Assembly (NCBI GenBank): GCA_964440155.1
Contig: CAYTRH010000001.1
Span: 1-64,000 of the forward strand
DNA length: 64,000 bases
Direction of reading: 5' to 3'
Origin: PFJX01 sp964440155
GTDB taxonomy: Bacteria; Pseudomonadota; Gammaproteobacteria; Burkholderiales; Thiobacillaceae
Both the position numbers and the translations under genes were made by a program. The notes under the pieces are model-generated. The model saw only the letters and a program-made list of their open reading frames with translations, was not told the origin of the DNA and ran no database searches. Positions 27,456-35,994 of this stretch are shown here, in pieces (position 1 is the stretch's first letter; every line of letters begins with the position of its first letter).

Positions 27456-28208
27456 TCAGCGCTTGTCCAATTGCTCGCTGGTACGCCCGAAGCGCCGCTC
27501 GCGTCGCTGGTAGGACTGAATCGCCAGCTCCAGTTGCTTACCGTCGAAATCCGGCCATAGCACGTCGGTGAAATACAGCTCGGAGTAGGCCAGTTGCCAC
27601 AGCAGAAAGTTGCTGATGCGTTGCTCGCCCCCGGTGCGGATGAACAGGTCCGGCTCGGGTGCATAGGCCATGGACAGATAGGGGGCCAGCGTTTCCTCAT
27701 CGGGTTCACCACCGGCGGGATGGTCCGCCAGCCAGTGCTTGAAGGCATTGAGGATGTCCCAGCGACCACCGTAGTTGGCACAGACGGTGAGCGTCAGGCG
27801 CGCATTGCCGTCGGTGCGCTTTTCACCCCGCTCGATCAGGTCGCGCAAATGGGTGTCGAAGCGCGACAGGTCGCCGACCACCTTCAGGCGCACGCCATTG
27901 CGGTGCAGCTTGCCCACCTCCCGCTCCAGCGCGTGTACGAACAGTTCCATCAGGCGGCTGACCTCGTCCTGCGGACGCCGCCAGTTTTCCGAACTGAACG
28001 CGAACAGGGTCAGATATTCGACGCCCTGATGAATACAGGCCTCGACGATGTCGCGCACCCGCTCCACGCCCTGGGCATGGCCGGCGACCCGCGGCAACAG
28101 GCGTTTCTTCGCCCAGCGGCCGTTGCCATCCATGATGATGGCGATATGCCGTGGCACCGCCGAGATGGCGGGTACGTCCAGGGTCGAGCTGAAGAATTTC
28201 TTGATCAT
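27456..28208 (-). CDS. uppS: Undecaprenyl diphosphate synthase
   Basis: Cis-prenyltransferase making the C55 lipid carrier for peptidoglycan and O-antigen. 250 aa. HIAIIMDGNGRWAKKR contains the catalytic Asp and substrate P-loop, FAFSSENWRRP is the second conserved region, and RTGGEQRISNFLLWQLAYSE is the C-terminal signature. First gene of the isoprenoid/lipid part of the operon, 66 bases after frr. Confidence 0.97.
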   Translation of the reverse strand: MIKKFFSSTLDVPAISAVPRHIAIIMDGNGRWAKKRLLPRVAGHAQGVERVRDIVEACIHQGVEYLTLFAFSSENWRRPQDEVSRLMELFVHALEREVGKLHRNGVRLKVVGDLSRFDTHLRDLIERGEKRTDGNARLTLTVCANYGGRWDILNAFKHWLADHPAGGEPDEETLAPYLSMAYAPEPDLFIRTGGEQRISNFLLWQLAYSELYFTDVLWPDFDGKQLELAIQSYQRRERRFGRTSEQLDKR

Positions 28209-28240
28209 CGTGGCTGCGGGTGACGGCGCGGTCTTAGTCT

Positions 28241-28261
28241 AACCGGGTTTCGAAGCCGGTT
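28241..28261. repeat. Imperfect palindrome between frr and uppS
   Basis: A 21-base inverted repeat with AACCGG and CCGGTT arms in the only sizeable gap between frr and uppS. No T run follows on the minus strand, so it is not a standard terminator. It might be an RNA processing or attenuation hairpin. Confidence 0.35.
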
Positions 28262-28274
28262 CGGCGCCGCGGAC

Positions 28275-28832
28275 TCACACCGCCATCAAATCCTTCTCCT
28301 TCTCGGCCGTCAGCTTGTCCACCTCGGCGATGTAACGGTCGGTGAGTTTCTGGATGTCATCCTGCGCGCGCCGTTCTTCGTCCTCGCCGATCTCCTTGTT
28401 CTTCAGCGCGTCCTTGAGATGGGTGATGGCATCCCGTCGGATGTTGCGCACGGCCACCTTGCCGTTCTCTGCCTCGCCCCGCACCAGCTTGACCAGTTCC
28501 CGACGCCGTTCCTCGGTGAGCGGCGGCATGGGCACCCGGATGATGTCGCCCATCGCGGCGGGATTGAGGCCCAGATCGGCATCGCGTATGGCTTTCTCCA
28601 CCTTGGACACCATGTTCTTTTCCCATGGCTGCACACCCAGGGTGTGCGCGTCGATGACGGAGATGTTGGCCACCTGCCCGACGGGGGTGGGATTACCGTA
28701 GTAATCGACCTTGACGTGGTCGAGGATGCCGGGGTTGGCACGACCGGTACGCACCTTGCCGAAATCGGCCTTGAGCGTCTCCAGGGTTTTCTTCATCTTG
28801 TCTTCGGCGGTTTTCCGGATGTCGGCAATCAT
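28275..28832 (-). CDS. frr: Ribosome recycling factor
   Basis: Releases ribosomes from mRNA after termination, together with EF-G. 185 aa, the canonical length. MKKTLETLKADFGKVRTGRA and the C-terminal coiled helices (RRDAITHLKDALKNKEIGED) are typical. The ATG at 28832 is preceded by AAGGAG at a good distance; the longer open frame upstream is inside pyrH out of register. Confidence 0.97.
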   Translation of the reverse strand: MIADIRKTAEDKMKKTLETLKADFGKVRTGRANPGILDHVKVDYYGNPTPVGQVANISVIDAHTLGVQPWEKNMVSKVEKAIRDADLGLNPAAMGDIIRVPMPPLTEERRRELVKLVRGEAENGKVAVRNIRRDAITHLKDALKNKEIGEDEERRAQDDIQKLTDRYIAEVDKLTAEKEKDLMAV

Positions 28833-28863
28833 GTCTGTCTCCTTGGAATCGGCCCGTCCGGGG

Positions 28864-29574
28864 TCACAGCACGACCAGCGTGCCCTCGGGCTCGCCCAGC
28901 ACCACACGCTTGAGCGCACCCGGCTTGAAGATGCTGAACACGGCCAGCGGCAGTTTCTGGTCACGACACAACGCGAACGCGGCGGTGTCCAGCACGCCGA
29001 GCTGACGGGCGATGGCCTCGTCGAAGGTCAGGCGTTCGTAGCGCGTGGCCTGGGGGTCCTTCATCGGGTCCGCGCTGTACACGCCGTCCACCTTGGTCGC
29101 TTTCAGCAACAGGTCGGCACCGATCTCCGCGCCGCGCAGCGCCGCGGCGGTATCGGTGGTGAAGAAGGGGTTGCCGGTGCCGCCACCAAAGATCACGACA
29201 CGTCCGGCTTCCAGGTGACGCACGGCGCGATCGCGTTCGAACGCTTCGCCGACGTGCGCGATGGTCACCGCCGTCTGCACCCGCGCCGGCAAGCCGGCGG
29301 CCATCAGCGCGTCCTTCAGCGCCAGCGCGTTCATGACCGTCGCCAGCATGCCCATGCTGTCGGCGGTGGCGCGGTCCATGCCGGCCAGCGCGCCGGTGGC
29401 GCCACGGAACAGGTTGCCGCCGCCGACGACGATGCCGACTTCGGTGCCGAGTTCCACCACCTCCTTGATCTGCGCGACGATGCCGGCCATGGTCTCGCCG
29501 TGGTAGCCGAACGCATCCGGCCCCATCAGCGCCTCGCCCGACAGTTTCAACAGGATGCGGGTGATCGCGGCCAT
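28864..29574 (-). CDS. pyrH: Uridylate kinase
   Basis: Phosphorylates UMP to UDP in pyrimidine nucleotide synthesis; hexameric, regulated by GTP and UTP in proteobacteria. 236 aa. RILLKLSGEALMG is the N-terminal phosphate-binding segment, VVGGGNLFRG the second glycine loop and TGNPFFTTDTAA the UMP site. It starts 7 bases after tsf. Confidence 0.97.
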   Translation of the reverse strand: MAAITRILLKLSGEALMGPDAFGYHGETMAGIVAQIKEVVELGTEVGIVVGGGNLFRGATGALAGMDRATADSMGMLATVMNALALKDALMAAGLPARVQTAVTIAHVGEAFERDRAVRHLEAGRVVIFGGGTGNPFFTTDTAAALRGAEIGADLLLKATKVDGVYSADPMKDPQATRYERLTFDEAIARQLGVLDTAAFALCRDQKLPLAVFSIFKPGALKRVVLGEPEGTLVVL

Positions 29575-29581
29575 GGCGCGC

Positions 29582-30454
29582 TCAGACCTTGGCAGCCGCG
29601 GCGACTTCGGCGGCGAAATCGCTCACCTTCTTCTCGATGCCCTCGCCGACGATGTACAGCGCGAAACCGTGGCATTGCGCGCCGTTGGCCTTGAGCAGTT
29701 GCTCGATGGTCTGCTTGTCGTCCTTGACGAACGGTTGCGACAACAACGTCACTTCCTTCAGGTACTTCTGCACGCTGCCCTCGGCGATCTTGTCCAGCAT
29801 CGCCTCGGGTTTGCCGGCTTCCCGCGCCTTTTCGACGGCCACCCGGCGTTCGGTGTCGATCAGTTCCTGCGGCACGCCGGAGGCATCGAGCGACTTGGGC
29901 TTGGATGCGGCGATGTGCATGGCGATGTCCTTGGCCAGGGCTTCGTTGCCGCTGACGTCGACCAGCACGCCGATCTTGTTGCCGTGGATGTAGCTGGCGA
30001 AGCAGCCCTGCGCCTGCATGCGCGTGAAGCGGCGGATGGTCATGTTCTCGCCGATCTTGCCGACCAGTTCGGTGCGCGCCTCCTCCACCGTCTTGCAAGC
30101 GTAGGGCAGGGCGGACAGCGCGGCGACGTCGGCCGGGTTCTGTTCCAGCACCATGTCCGCGAGCGCACGCGTCAGCGCCAGGAAGTCATCGTTCTTGGCG
30201 ACGAAGTCGGTCTCGCAGTTGACTTCGACCATTGCCGCGATCTTGCCGTCGGCGGCGATGCTGATGGCCACGACCCCCTCGGCGGCGACCCGGCCAGCGC
30301 TCTTGGCGGCTTTGTTGCCGAAGCGGACGCGCAGGATCTCCTCGGCCTTCTGCATGTCACCGGCCGCCTCGCTGAGCGCCTTCTTGCAGTCCATCATGGG
30401 CGCGTCGGTACGTTCGCGCAGTTCCTTCACCATGGAAGCGGTGATTTCCGCCAT
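29582..30454 (-). CDS. tsf: Elongation factor Ts
   Basis: Guanine-nucleotide exchange factor of EF-Tu. 290 aa. The N-terminal UBA-like domain is MAEITASMVKELRERTDAPM, followed by MDCKKALSEAAGD, and the central core contains VEVNCETDFVAKND, which contacts EF-Tu. The ATG at 30454 starts exactly at the conserved N-terminus with an upstream GGAG. A terminator-like attenuator separates it from rpsB. Confidence 0.97.
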   Translation of the reverse strand: MAEITASMVKELRERTDAPMMDCKKALSEAAGDMQKAEEILRVRFGNKAAKSAGRVAAEGVVAISIAADGKIAAMVEVNCETDFVAKNDDFLALTRALADMVLEQNPADVAALSALPYACKTVEEARTELVGKIGENMTIRRFTRMQAQGCFASYIHGNKIGVLVDVSGNEALAKDIAMHIAASKPKSLDASGVPQELIDTERRVAVEKAREAGKPEAMLDKIAEGSVQKYLKEVTLLSQPFVKDDKQTIEQLLKANGAQCHGFALYIVGEGIEKKVSDFAAEVAAAAKV

Positions 30455-30481
30455 TGCATTCTCCTGATTGGTTGCGTATCG

Positions 30482-30507
30482 AAAAAACGCCCCGTTGGTC
30501 GGGGCGT
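30482..30507 (-). terminator. rpsB-tsf attenuator hairpin
   Basis: On the minus strand an 8-bp stem (30487-30494 with 30500-30507, 5-base loop) is followed by six T. It sits between rpsB and tsf. A partial terminator at this junction is known in E. coli, where it lowers tsf relative to rpsB expression; the same role is inferred here. Confidence 0.8.
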
Positions 30508-30550
30508 CATGCATGCTGGCGGCCGGACGTTGATGTGCGCCCGGCCGGGA

Positions 30551-31300
30551 TCAACCTTCGGCGGTCTCGCCGGATTCTTCCACTTCGACGTATTCGTCCT
30601 CACCGGTGGCGACCATCTCTTCGATCACCATGGTCTTGCCTTCCAGAATGGCGTCGGCCAGGCCGCGCGCGTACAGGCGGATGGCGCGGCTGGAATCGTC
30701 GTTGCCGGGGATCACGTAGTCCACGCCGAGCGGAGTGTTGTTGGAATCGACCACGCCGATCACGGGGATGCCCAGCTTGTTGGCTTCGGTGATGGCGATT
30801 TTCTGGTAGCCGACGTCCACCACGAACAGCGCGTCAGGCAGACGATCCATGTCCTTGATGCCGCCCAGGCTCTGCACCAGTTTGTCGTACTCGCGCTGCA
30901 CCCGCAGGATTTCCTTCTTCGACAGCGCGCCCGGCTCGGCCAGTTGGGCTTCGACTTCCTTCATGCGCTTGACGGATTGCTTGACGGTCTTGAAGTTGGT
31001 CAGCATGCCGCCCAGCCAACGGTGGGAGATCCACGGCATGCCACAGCGCGCGGCTTCCTCGGCCATGATGTCGCGCGCCTGACGCTTGGTGCCGACGAAC
31101 AGGATGGTGCCTTTGTTGGCCACCAGCCGACGCGCGAAATTCGCCGCCTCGTTGAACATCGGCAGCGTCTTTTCCAGGTTGATGATGTGGATCTTGTTGC
31201 GGTGGCCGAAGATGTACGGCGCCATCTTCGGGTTCCAGTAACGGGTCTGGTGGCCGAAATGAACACCGGCTTCCAGCATTTGACGCATGGTGACAGACAT
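30551..31300 (-). CDS. rpsB: 30S ribosomal protein S2
   Basis: Small-subunit protein at the 30S head-body junction, needed to recruit S1. 249 aa. MRQMLEAGVHFGHQTRYWNP at the N-terminus and FVGTKRQARDIMAEEA in the body are the S2 signatures, and IPVIGVVDSNNTPLGVDYVI closes the core. The C-terminus is acidic. A structured leader with a pseudoknot arrangement precedes it and probably mediates feedback by S2. Confidence 0.98.
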   Translation of the reverse strand: MSVTMRQMLEAGVHFGHQTRYWNPKMAPYIFGHRNKIHIINLEKTLPMFNEAANFARRLVANKGTILFVGTKRQARDIMAEEAARCGMPWISHRWLGGMLTNFKTVKQSVKRMKEVEAQLAEPGALSKKEILRVQREYDKLVQSLGGIKDMDRLPDALFVVDVGYQKIAITEANKLGIPVIGVVDSNNTPLGVDYVIPGNDDSSRAIRLYARGLADAILEGKTMVIEEMVATGEDEYVEVEESGETAEG

Positions 31301-31435
31301 GAGTGCTCCTGATGGTTAAGGTTGAGCCGCCATCCGCCGATGACCCCGCCTGGCTGTCGCGTCAGGGCACCTTAACTGGGGCGGATGTGAGGATTGACCG
31401 CAGCCGACGGGAATCGGCGGCTTGCGGCGGCCGGT
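31301..31435 (-). promoter_or_regulatory. rpsB leader with pseudoknot, probable S2 autoregulatory element
   Basis: Two perfect 8-bp complementary pairs interleave: GTTAAGGT (31315-31322) with ACCTTAAC (31369-31376), and CATCCGCC (31331-31338) with GGCGGATG (31380-31387). The order A-B-A'-B' is an H-type pseudoknot. Element A ends 4 bases from the ribosome binding site (AGGAG, 31306-31310), so folding would affect translation. Leaders bound by S2 with a pseudoknot are known in gammaproteobacteria; assignment here is by analogy. Confidence 0.7.
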
Positions 31436-31441
31436 ATTCTA
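31436..31441 (-). promoter_or_regulatory. Candidate rpsB promoter (extended -10)
   Basis: TGCTAGAAT on the minus strand gives an extended -10 followed by a GC-rich discriminator, as in ribosomal-protein promoters. No good -35 is present. It would start a leader of roughly 130 bases ahead of rpsB. Confidence 0.5.
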
Positions 31442-31466
31442 GCAGGAAAGAAGGGGGATGGCGGGG

Positions 31467-32813
31467 CTATTTCTTGCCTTGCCAGGCGGCGTCGAGTGCG
31501 CGCAGGTGGGCCAGATGTTCGGCGATACGCGCCTCCGCGCCCCGCGGTGTGGGGTGGTAGAAGCAGGGCGGTTGGCTGACATCGTCGGGGAAATAGCGTT
31601 CGCCGGCGGCGTAGGCTTCCGCTTCGTCGTGCGCGTAGCGATAGGCGCGGCCATGGCCGAGCTGCTGCATCAGGCGGGTCGGGGCGTTGCGCAGGTGCGC
31701 CGGCACCGCGCGCGAGCCGTCCTCGGCGACGAAGCGCTGCGCTGCCTGGAAGGCGGTGTAGCCGGCGTTGCTCTTGGGTGCGCAGGCGAGGTAGAGCACC
31801 GCCTGGGCCAGCGCCAACTCGCCTTCCGGGCTGCCCAGGCGTTCATAGGTGGCGACGGCATCCAGCGCGATGCCCAAGGCGCGCGGATCGGCCAGGCCGA
31901 TGTCCTCCACCGCCATGCGCAATAGGCGGCGACCGAGATAGCGTGGATCGGCGCCGCCATCGAGCATGCGCGCGAACCAGTACAGCGCAGCGTCCGGCGC
32001 CGAGCCGCGTACCGACTTGTGTAGCGCGGAGATCTGGTCGTAGAAGACATCGCCGCCTTTGTCGAACCGCCGCTGCGTGGATGCCAGCACGTCATTGACG
32101 AAGGCTGCATCGACGTGTTCAAGGCCGGCGACGCGCGCTGCGCCGGCGAGCTGTTGCAGAAGGTTGAGCAGACGCCGGCCATCACCGTCGGCCTGCGTCA
32201 GCAATAGCGCCCGCGCGTCGTCCGCCAGCGCCGGCAGAGTCGCGTCGGCGGCCTGCGCGCGCGCGAGCAGGGCGGCGAGATCGTTCTCGTCGAGCGGCTC
32301 CAGCACGTAGACCTGGGCGCGCGACAACAAGGCGCCCACCACCTCGAACGAGGGGTTCTCGGTGGTCGCGCCGATGAAGCTGATCAGCCCGGATTCGACG
32401 TGGGGCAGAAAAGCGTCCTGCTGTGCCTTGTTGAAGCGATGCACTTCGTCGACGAACAGCACGGTGCGCCGCCCGGCCCGGCGGTTGACACGGGCGCGTT
32501 CCAGCGCCTCGCGGATCTCCTTGACGCCGGCCAGCACCGCGGAAATCTGAATGAAATCGGCATCGAAATGCTGCGCGGTGAGGCGCGCGAGCGTGGTCTT
32601 GCCGACACCGGGCGGCCCCCACAGGATCATCGAATGCGGCTGCCCGGAGGCAAACGCGACACGCAGGGGCTTGCCGGGTGCCAACAGATGACGCTGGCCG
32701 ATCACCTCGTCCAGTGTGCGCGGGCGCAGACGCTCGGCCAGCGGTGCAGCGGCGTCGGCCTCGGGCGACGGCGTCGGCTCAGGGTCTGGCGCGAACAGGT
32801 CGGCGGTATCCAT
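31467..32813 (-). CDS. rarA: Replication-associated recombination protein A (RarA/MgsA)
   Basis: AAA+ ATPase of the clamp-loader-like RarA/WRNIP1 family that acts at stalled replication forks. 448 aa. Walker A is GPPGVGKTTLARL, Walker B VLFVDEVHRF, and sensor 1 GATTENPSFEV. The C-terminal tetramerisation/DNA-binding region contains the DPRYLGRRLLRMAVEDIGL motif. It follows lolA by 50 bases (ftsK-lolA-rarA order). Confidence 0.95.
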   Translation of the reverse strand: MDTADLFAPDPEPTPSPEADAAAPLAERLRPRTLDEVIGQRHLLAPGKPLRVAFASGQPHSMILWGPPGVGKTTLARLTAQHFDADFIQISAVLAGVKEIREALERARVNRRAGRRTVLFVDEVHRFNKAQQDAFLPHVESGLISFIGATTENPSFEVVGALLSRAQVYVLEPLDENDLAALLARAQAADATLPALADDARALLLTQADGDGRRLLNLLQQLAGAARVAGLEHVDAAFVNDVLASTQRRFDKGGDVFYDQISALHKSVRGSAPDAALYWFARMLDGGADPRYLGRRLLRMAVEDIGLADPRALGIALDAVATYERLGSPEGELALAQAVLYLACAPKSNAGYTAFQAAQRFVAEDGSRAVPAHLRNAPTRLMQQLGHGRAYRYAHDEAEAYAAGERYFPDDVSQPPCFYHPTPRGAEARIAEHLAHLRALDAAWQGKK

Positions 32814-32863
32814 GCCGCTACGCGCAGGTGTGCAGGCCGGCCGGTGCGCGGGTAAACCCGCCG

Positions 32864-33484
32864 TCAGGGCTCACCGATGACGTCCGCGCCCTTGGGCGGC
32901 GCAAAGCGGAACAGGCTGGCACCGAGGCGGGGATTGCGTTGCAGCTGGGAGAAGCGCAGCACGGTGGTCTGGCCGAAGTTGTCGCGCAGCTCCATGACCT
33001 GCAGATCATTGCCGCGAAAGCCCATGCGCACCGATTCGAAGCTGCCTTCACGGCTCTTGGGCGTGGCTTCCAACCATTCCAGGCCATCCCGATCGGGGAC
33101 GTCGCGCAGTTCGAACAGTTTGCCGATGTCATTGTCGCCGGCCAGCAGCGCGGCGGGACTCTCGCCGATGGACTGGTCGAGCGGGCGCACGGTGACCTGG
33201 TCCAGATCCTCGTCGTAAACCCACAGCCGTGTGCCGTCACCGACGATCAACTGGGCGTAGGGCTTGCGGTAGACCCAGCGGAACTTGCCCGGCCGCGAGA
33301 AAAACAGCTCGCCCGTGGCTTCCTGTGTGCGGCGACCGGCGCGATCGAACACGGTCTGGCTGAACTCGGCCCTGAGCCCCTTGGTGCCGTTGACGAAGGC
33401 TTCCAGCCGTGCCTGGGCGCCTGCCAGCGCTGCACTCGCATAAAGACTCGCGCTCAGGGCGAGGAGGGTGAACAGTTTATTCAT
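32864..33484 (-). CDS. lolA: Outer-membrane lipoprotein carrier protein LolA
   Basis: Periplasmic chaperone that ferries lipoproteins from LolCDE to LolB. 206 aa with a signal peptide (about 1-21, ending ALAGA). The open beta-barrel fold shows GLRAEFSQTVFDRAGR, PGKFRWVYRKPYAQLIVGDG and the later WVYDEDLDQVTVRPLDQ. Its start overlaps the ftsK stop by 8 bases. Confidence 0.93.
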   Translation of the reverse strand: MNKLFTLLALSASLYASAALAGAQARLEAFVNGTKGLRAEFSQTVFDRAGRRTQEATGELFFSRPGKFRWVYRKPYAQLIVGDGTRLWVYDEDLDQVTVRPLDQSIGESPAALLAGDNDIGKLFELRDVPDRDGLEWLEATPKSREGSFESVRMGFRGNDLQVMELRDNFGQTTVLRFSQLQRNPRLGASLFRFAPPKGADVIGEP

Positions 33485-35774
33485 GGCGGGGGGAGATCAC
33501 TTCTCGGTTACCGTTGTTCTGCATGGCTGACACCAGTCCGGCCTGTTCCATCGCTTCGATCAGACGCGCGGCACGGTTGTAGCCGATGCGCAACTGACGC
33601 TGCACGGCAGAGATCGAGGCGCGGCGCGACTTGAGTACGTAGGCCACGGCCTCATCGTAAAGTGGGTCGGCCTCGGCGCTGTTGTCCTGGGCGGCGCCGT
33701 CTTCCTCTTCCTCCGGGCTGGCCAGCACCGCTTCGTCATATTGCGGCGGCGCGAGTTCCTTGAGCCAGGCGCAGACCCGGTGCACCTCATCGTCGGAGAC
33801 GAAGGCGCCGTGCACGCGCGTGGGTACACCATGGCCCGGCGGCAGGTACAGCATGTCGCCCTGGCCCAGCAGCGATTCGGCGCCCTGCTGGTCGAGTATG
33901 GTGCGCGAATCGACCCGGCTGGCGACCTGGAAGGCGACGCGGGTGGGAATGTTGGCCTTGATCAGCCCGGTGATCACGTCGACGGAGGGGCGTTGCGTGG
34001 CCAATACCAGATGGATGCCGGCGGCACGCGCCTTCTGCGCGAGGCGCGCGATCAGTTCCTCGACCTTCTTGCCGGCCACCATCATCAGGTCAGCCAGCTC
34101 GTCGATCAGTACCACGATGTAGGGCAGGGGGGTGAGACGCTCCGGGTTTTCCGGGGTGATGGAGAACGGATTGCTGAGTGGTGCGCCCGCTTTCTCGGCA
34201 TCGCGCACCTTCTGATTGAAGCCGGTGATATTGCGCACGCCCAATGCCGACATGAGCCGATAGCGCTTGTCCATCTCGCCGACGCACCAGTTCAGCGCCG
34301 TGGCCGCCAGCTTCATATCGGTGACCACGGGTGCCAGCAGGTGCGGTATGCCCTCATAGCTGGACAGTTCCAGCATCTTCGGGTCGACCATGATCAGGCG
34401 GACATCGCGCGGTGAAGACTTGTAGATCAACGACAGGATCATCGCGTTGATGGCCACCGACTTGCCCGAACCGGTGGCTCCCGCCACCAGCACGTGCGGC
34501 ATGCGCGCCAGATCCGCGACTACCGGGTTGCCGCTGATGTCCTTGCCCATCGCCAGCGTTAGCGGCGAGGGGGTGTCCTCGTACACCTTGGCGGACAGGA
34601 TTTCCGACAGCCGGACCACCTGGCGTTGCGCATTGGGGAGTTCCAGACCCATGCAGTTCTTGCCGGGAATGGTTTCCACCACGCGGATGCTGACCAGAGA
34701 CAGCGCGCGCGCCAGATCCTTGGCCAGATTGGTGATCTGGCTGCCTTTGACGCCCGATGCCGGCTCCACCTCGTAGCGGGTGATGACCGGTCCGGGATAG
34801 GCCGCCAGGACATTCACTTCGACACCGAATTCGTGCAGCTTGCGCTCGATCAGGCGCGATGTCGCCTCCAGCCCAGGCTGATCGATCTGGGTCGCGCTTG
34901 TCGTCGGCTCATCCAGCAGGCGCAACGGCGGCCGTTGCGCGTCGGGCATGTCACGGAACAACAGGTCCTGCCGCTCGACGTGCATGCGCTCCGAGACCTC
35001 GATGGCGGCAACGGGCGCCTCGATGCGCACCGGCGTCTCCTTGCGCTGCCGCTTGCGCTCTTCGCGCACGACGTGCTCGCGCTCGCTGATCGCCTCCGCG
35101 CCGGCGCGCCGATCACGCCACGCGCGCCATCGTTCCAGCAGGAAGGCGTGCGCATGTTCGAGTCCGGCGCCGATGCGCTCGGCCAGGCCGATCCAGGACA
35201 AACCGGTGAACAGGCTGAGGCCGGCGCCCCAGACCAGCACCAGCAGTACGGTGCCGCCGTCGAAACCGAAATAACGGCTGAACAGCGCAGCCAGGCCATC
35301 GCCCAGGGCGCCACCCTGGGTCAGCGGCAACTGCATGGGCAGCCGGTGAAAGCGCAGGGATTCGAGCGCACTGGATGCCAGCAGGAACAGCAGGAAGCCC
35401 AGCAGAGCGATCGACAGGCCATGGCGATGTGTTTCATCGGCATCGCCGATGCGCCGGTAACCCCACCAGATCAGGCTCAACGCCAACATCACCCACAACC
35501 ACGCCGAGGCCCCGAACAGGTAGAGCAACAGGTCGGCCAGCCATGCGCCAAAAGCGCCTCCGGCATTGTGCAACGCCAGCCCGCCGCCGGCACGCGACCA
35601 ACCTGGATCACGCACGTCGTAGGTCAGCAGGATCATCGCCAGGTAGATCGCCAGCCCGACTGCGCCAAGCCACCAGATCTCGCGCAGCAGCGTCACCACA
35701 CGCGGGGACAGTGCCGCGCGGGGCGTTGATCGGACGCTGGCTGCACGGCGGCGTGAAGTCGACTTGGCAAACAT
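33477..35774 (-). CDS. ftsK: DNA translocase FtsK
   Basis: Septal DNA pump that clears chromosomes and activates XerCD at dif. 765 aa from the ATG at 35774: four N-terminal membrane helices (about 35-190), a charged linker with an Arg/Glu coiled stretch (about 215-275), an alpha/beta RecA-type motor with Walker A GATGSGKSVAINAM, and a C-terminal gamma winged helix (RIGYNRAARLIEAMEQAGLV) that reads KOPS. The linker is far shorter than in E. coli, as usual in Betaproteobacteria. The upstream open frame through the AT-rich palindrome is not conserved protein. Confidence 0.95.
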   Translation of the reverse strand: MFAKSTSRRRAASVRSTPRAALSPRVVTLLREIWWLGAVGLAIYLAMILLTYDVRDPGWSRAGGGLALHNAGGAFGAWLADLLLYLFGASAWLWVMLALSLIWWGYRRIGDADETHRHGLSIALLGFLLFLLASSALESLRFHRLPMQLPLTQGGALGDGLAALFSRYFGFDGGTVLLVLVWGAGLSLFTGLSWIGLAERIGAGLEHAHAFLLERWRAWRDRRAGAEAISEREHVVREERKRQRKETPVRIEAPVAAIEVSERMHVERQDLLFRDMPDAQRPPLRLLDEPTTSATQIDQPGLEATSRLIERKLHEFGVEVNVLAAYPGPVITRYEVEPASGVKGSQITNLAKDLARALSLVSIRVVETIPGKNCMGLELPNAQRQVVRLSEILSAKVYEDTPSPLTLAMGKDISGNPVVADLARMPHVLVAGATGSGKSVAINAMILSLIYKSSPRDVRLIMVDPKMLELSSYEGIPHLLAPVVTDMKLAATALNWCVGEMDKRYRLMSALGVRNITGFNQKVRDAEKAGAPLSNPFSITPENPERLTPLPYIVVLIDELADLMMVAGKKVEELIARLAQKARAAGIHLVLATQRPSVDVITGLIKANIPTRVAFQVASRVDSRTILDQQGAESLLGQGDMLYLPPGHGVPTRVHGAFVSDDEVHRVCAWLKELAPPQYDEAVLASPEEEEDGAAQDNSAEADPLYDEAVAYVLKSRRASISAVQRQLRIGYNRAARLIEAMEQAGLVSAMQNNGNREVISPRHE

Positions 35775-35823
35775 GGCGCGCACTATATCGGATGTGTCGG
35801 TCCACGCTCCATCCTGGCCGTAC

Positions 35824-35853
35824 ATTAAACATAGAATGCATATTATGTTAAAT
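35824..35853. promoter_or_regulatory. AT-rich 30-bp palindrome, candidate operator
   Basis: In the 220-base divergent gap between ftsK and trxB. Twelve of 15 base pairs match, with arms ATTAAACATA and TATGTTAAAT around a central ATGCAT. It is strikingly AT-rich for this genome. It does not fit the LexA, Fur or FNR consensus. A dimeric regulator site controlling ftsK, trxB or both is inferred. Confidence 0.55.
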
Positions 35854-35994
35854 ACACATTTGGTGGCCAGCGGTCGTGCTTCCCCGGCTGAGTGTTGCCA
35901 GACCCGAGCGCATCCGACCCTTGCGCTAGAATCGAGCCCTGTTGCCTTTTCCGGCCTGCACCCCAATTGAACGCTGTCACAACCAGGAGTAATC

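Noticed and set aside
28241..28261. Palindrome between frr and uppS as a terminator
   Set aside because: No T run follows on the transcribed strand, and the genes on either side are normally co-transcribed.
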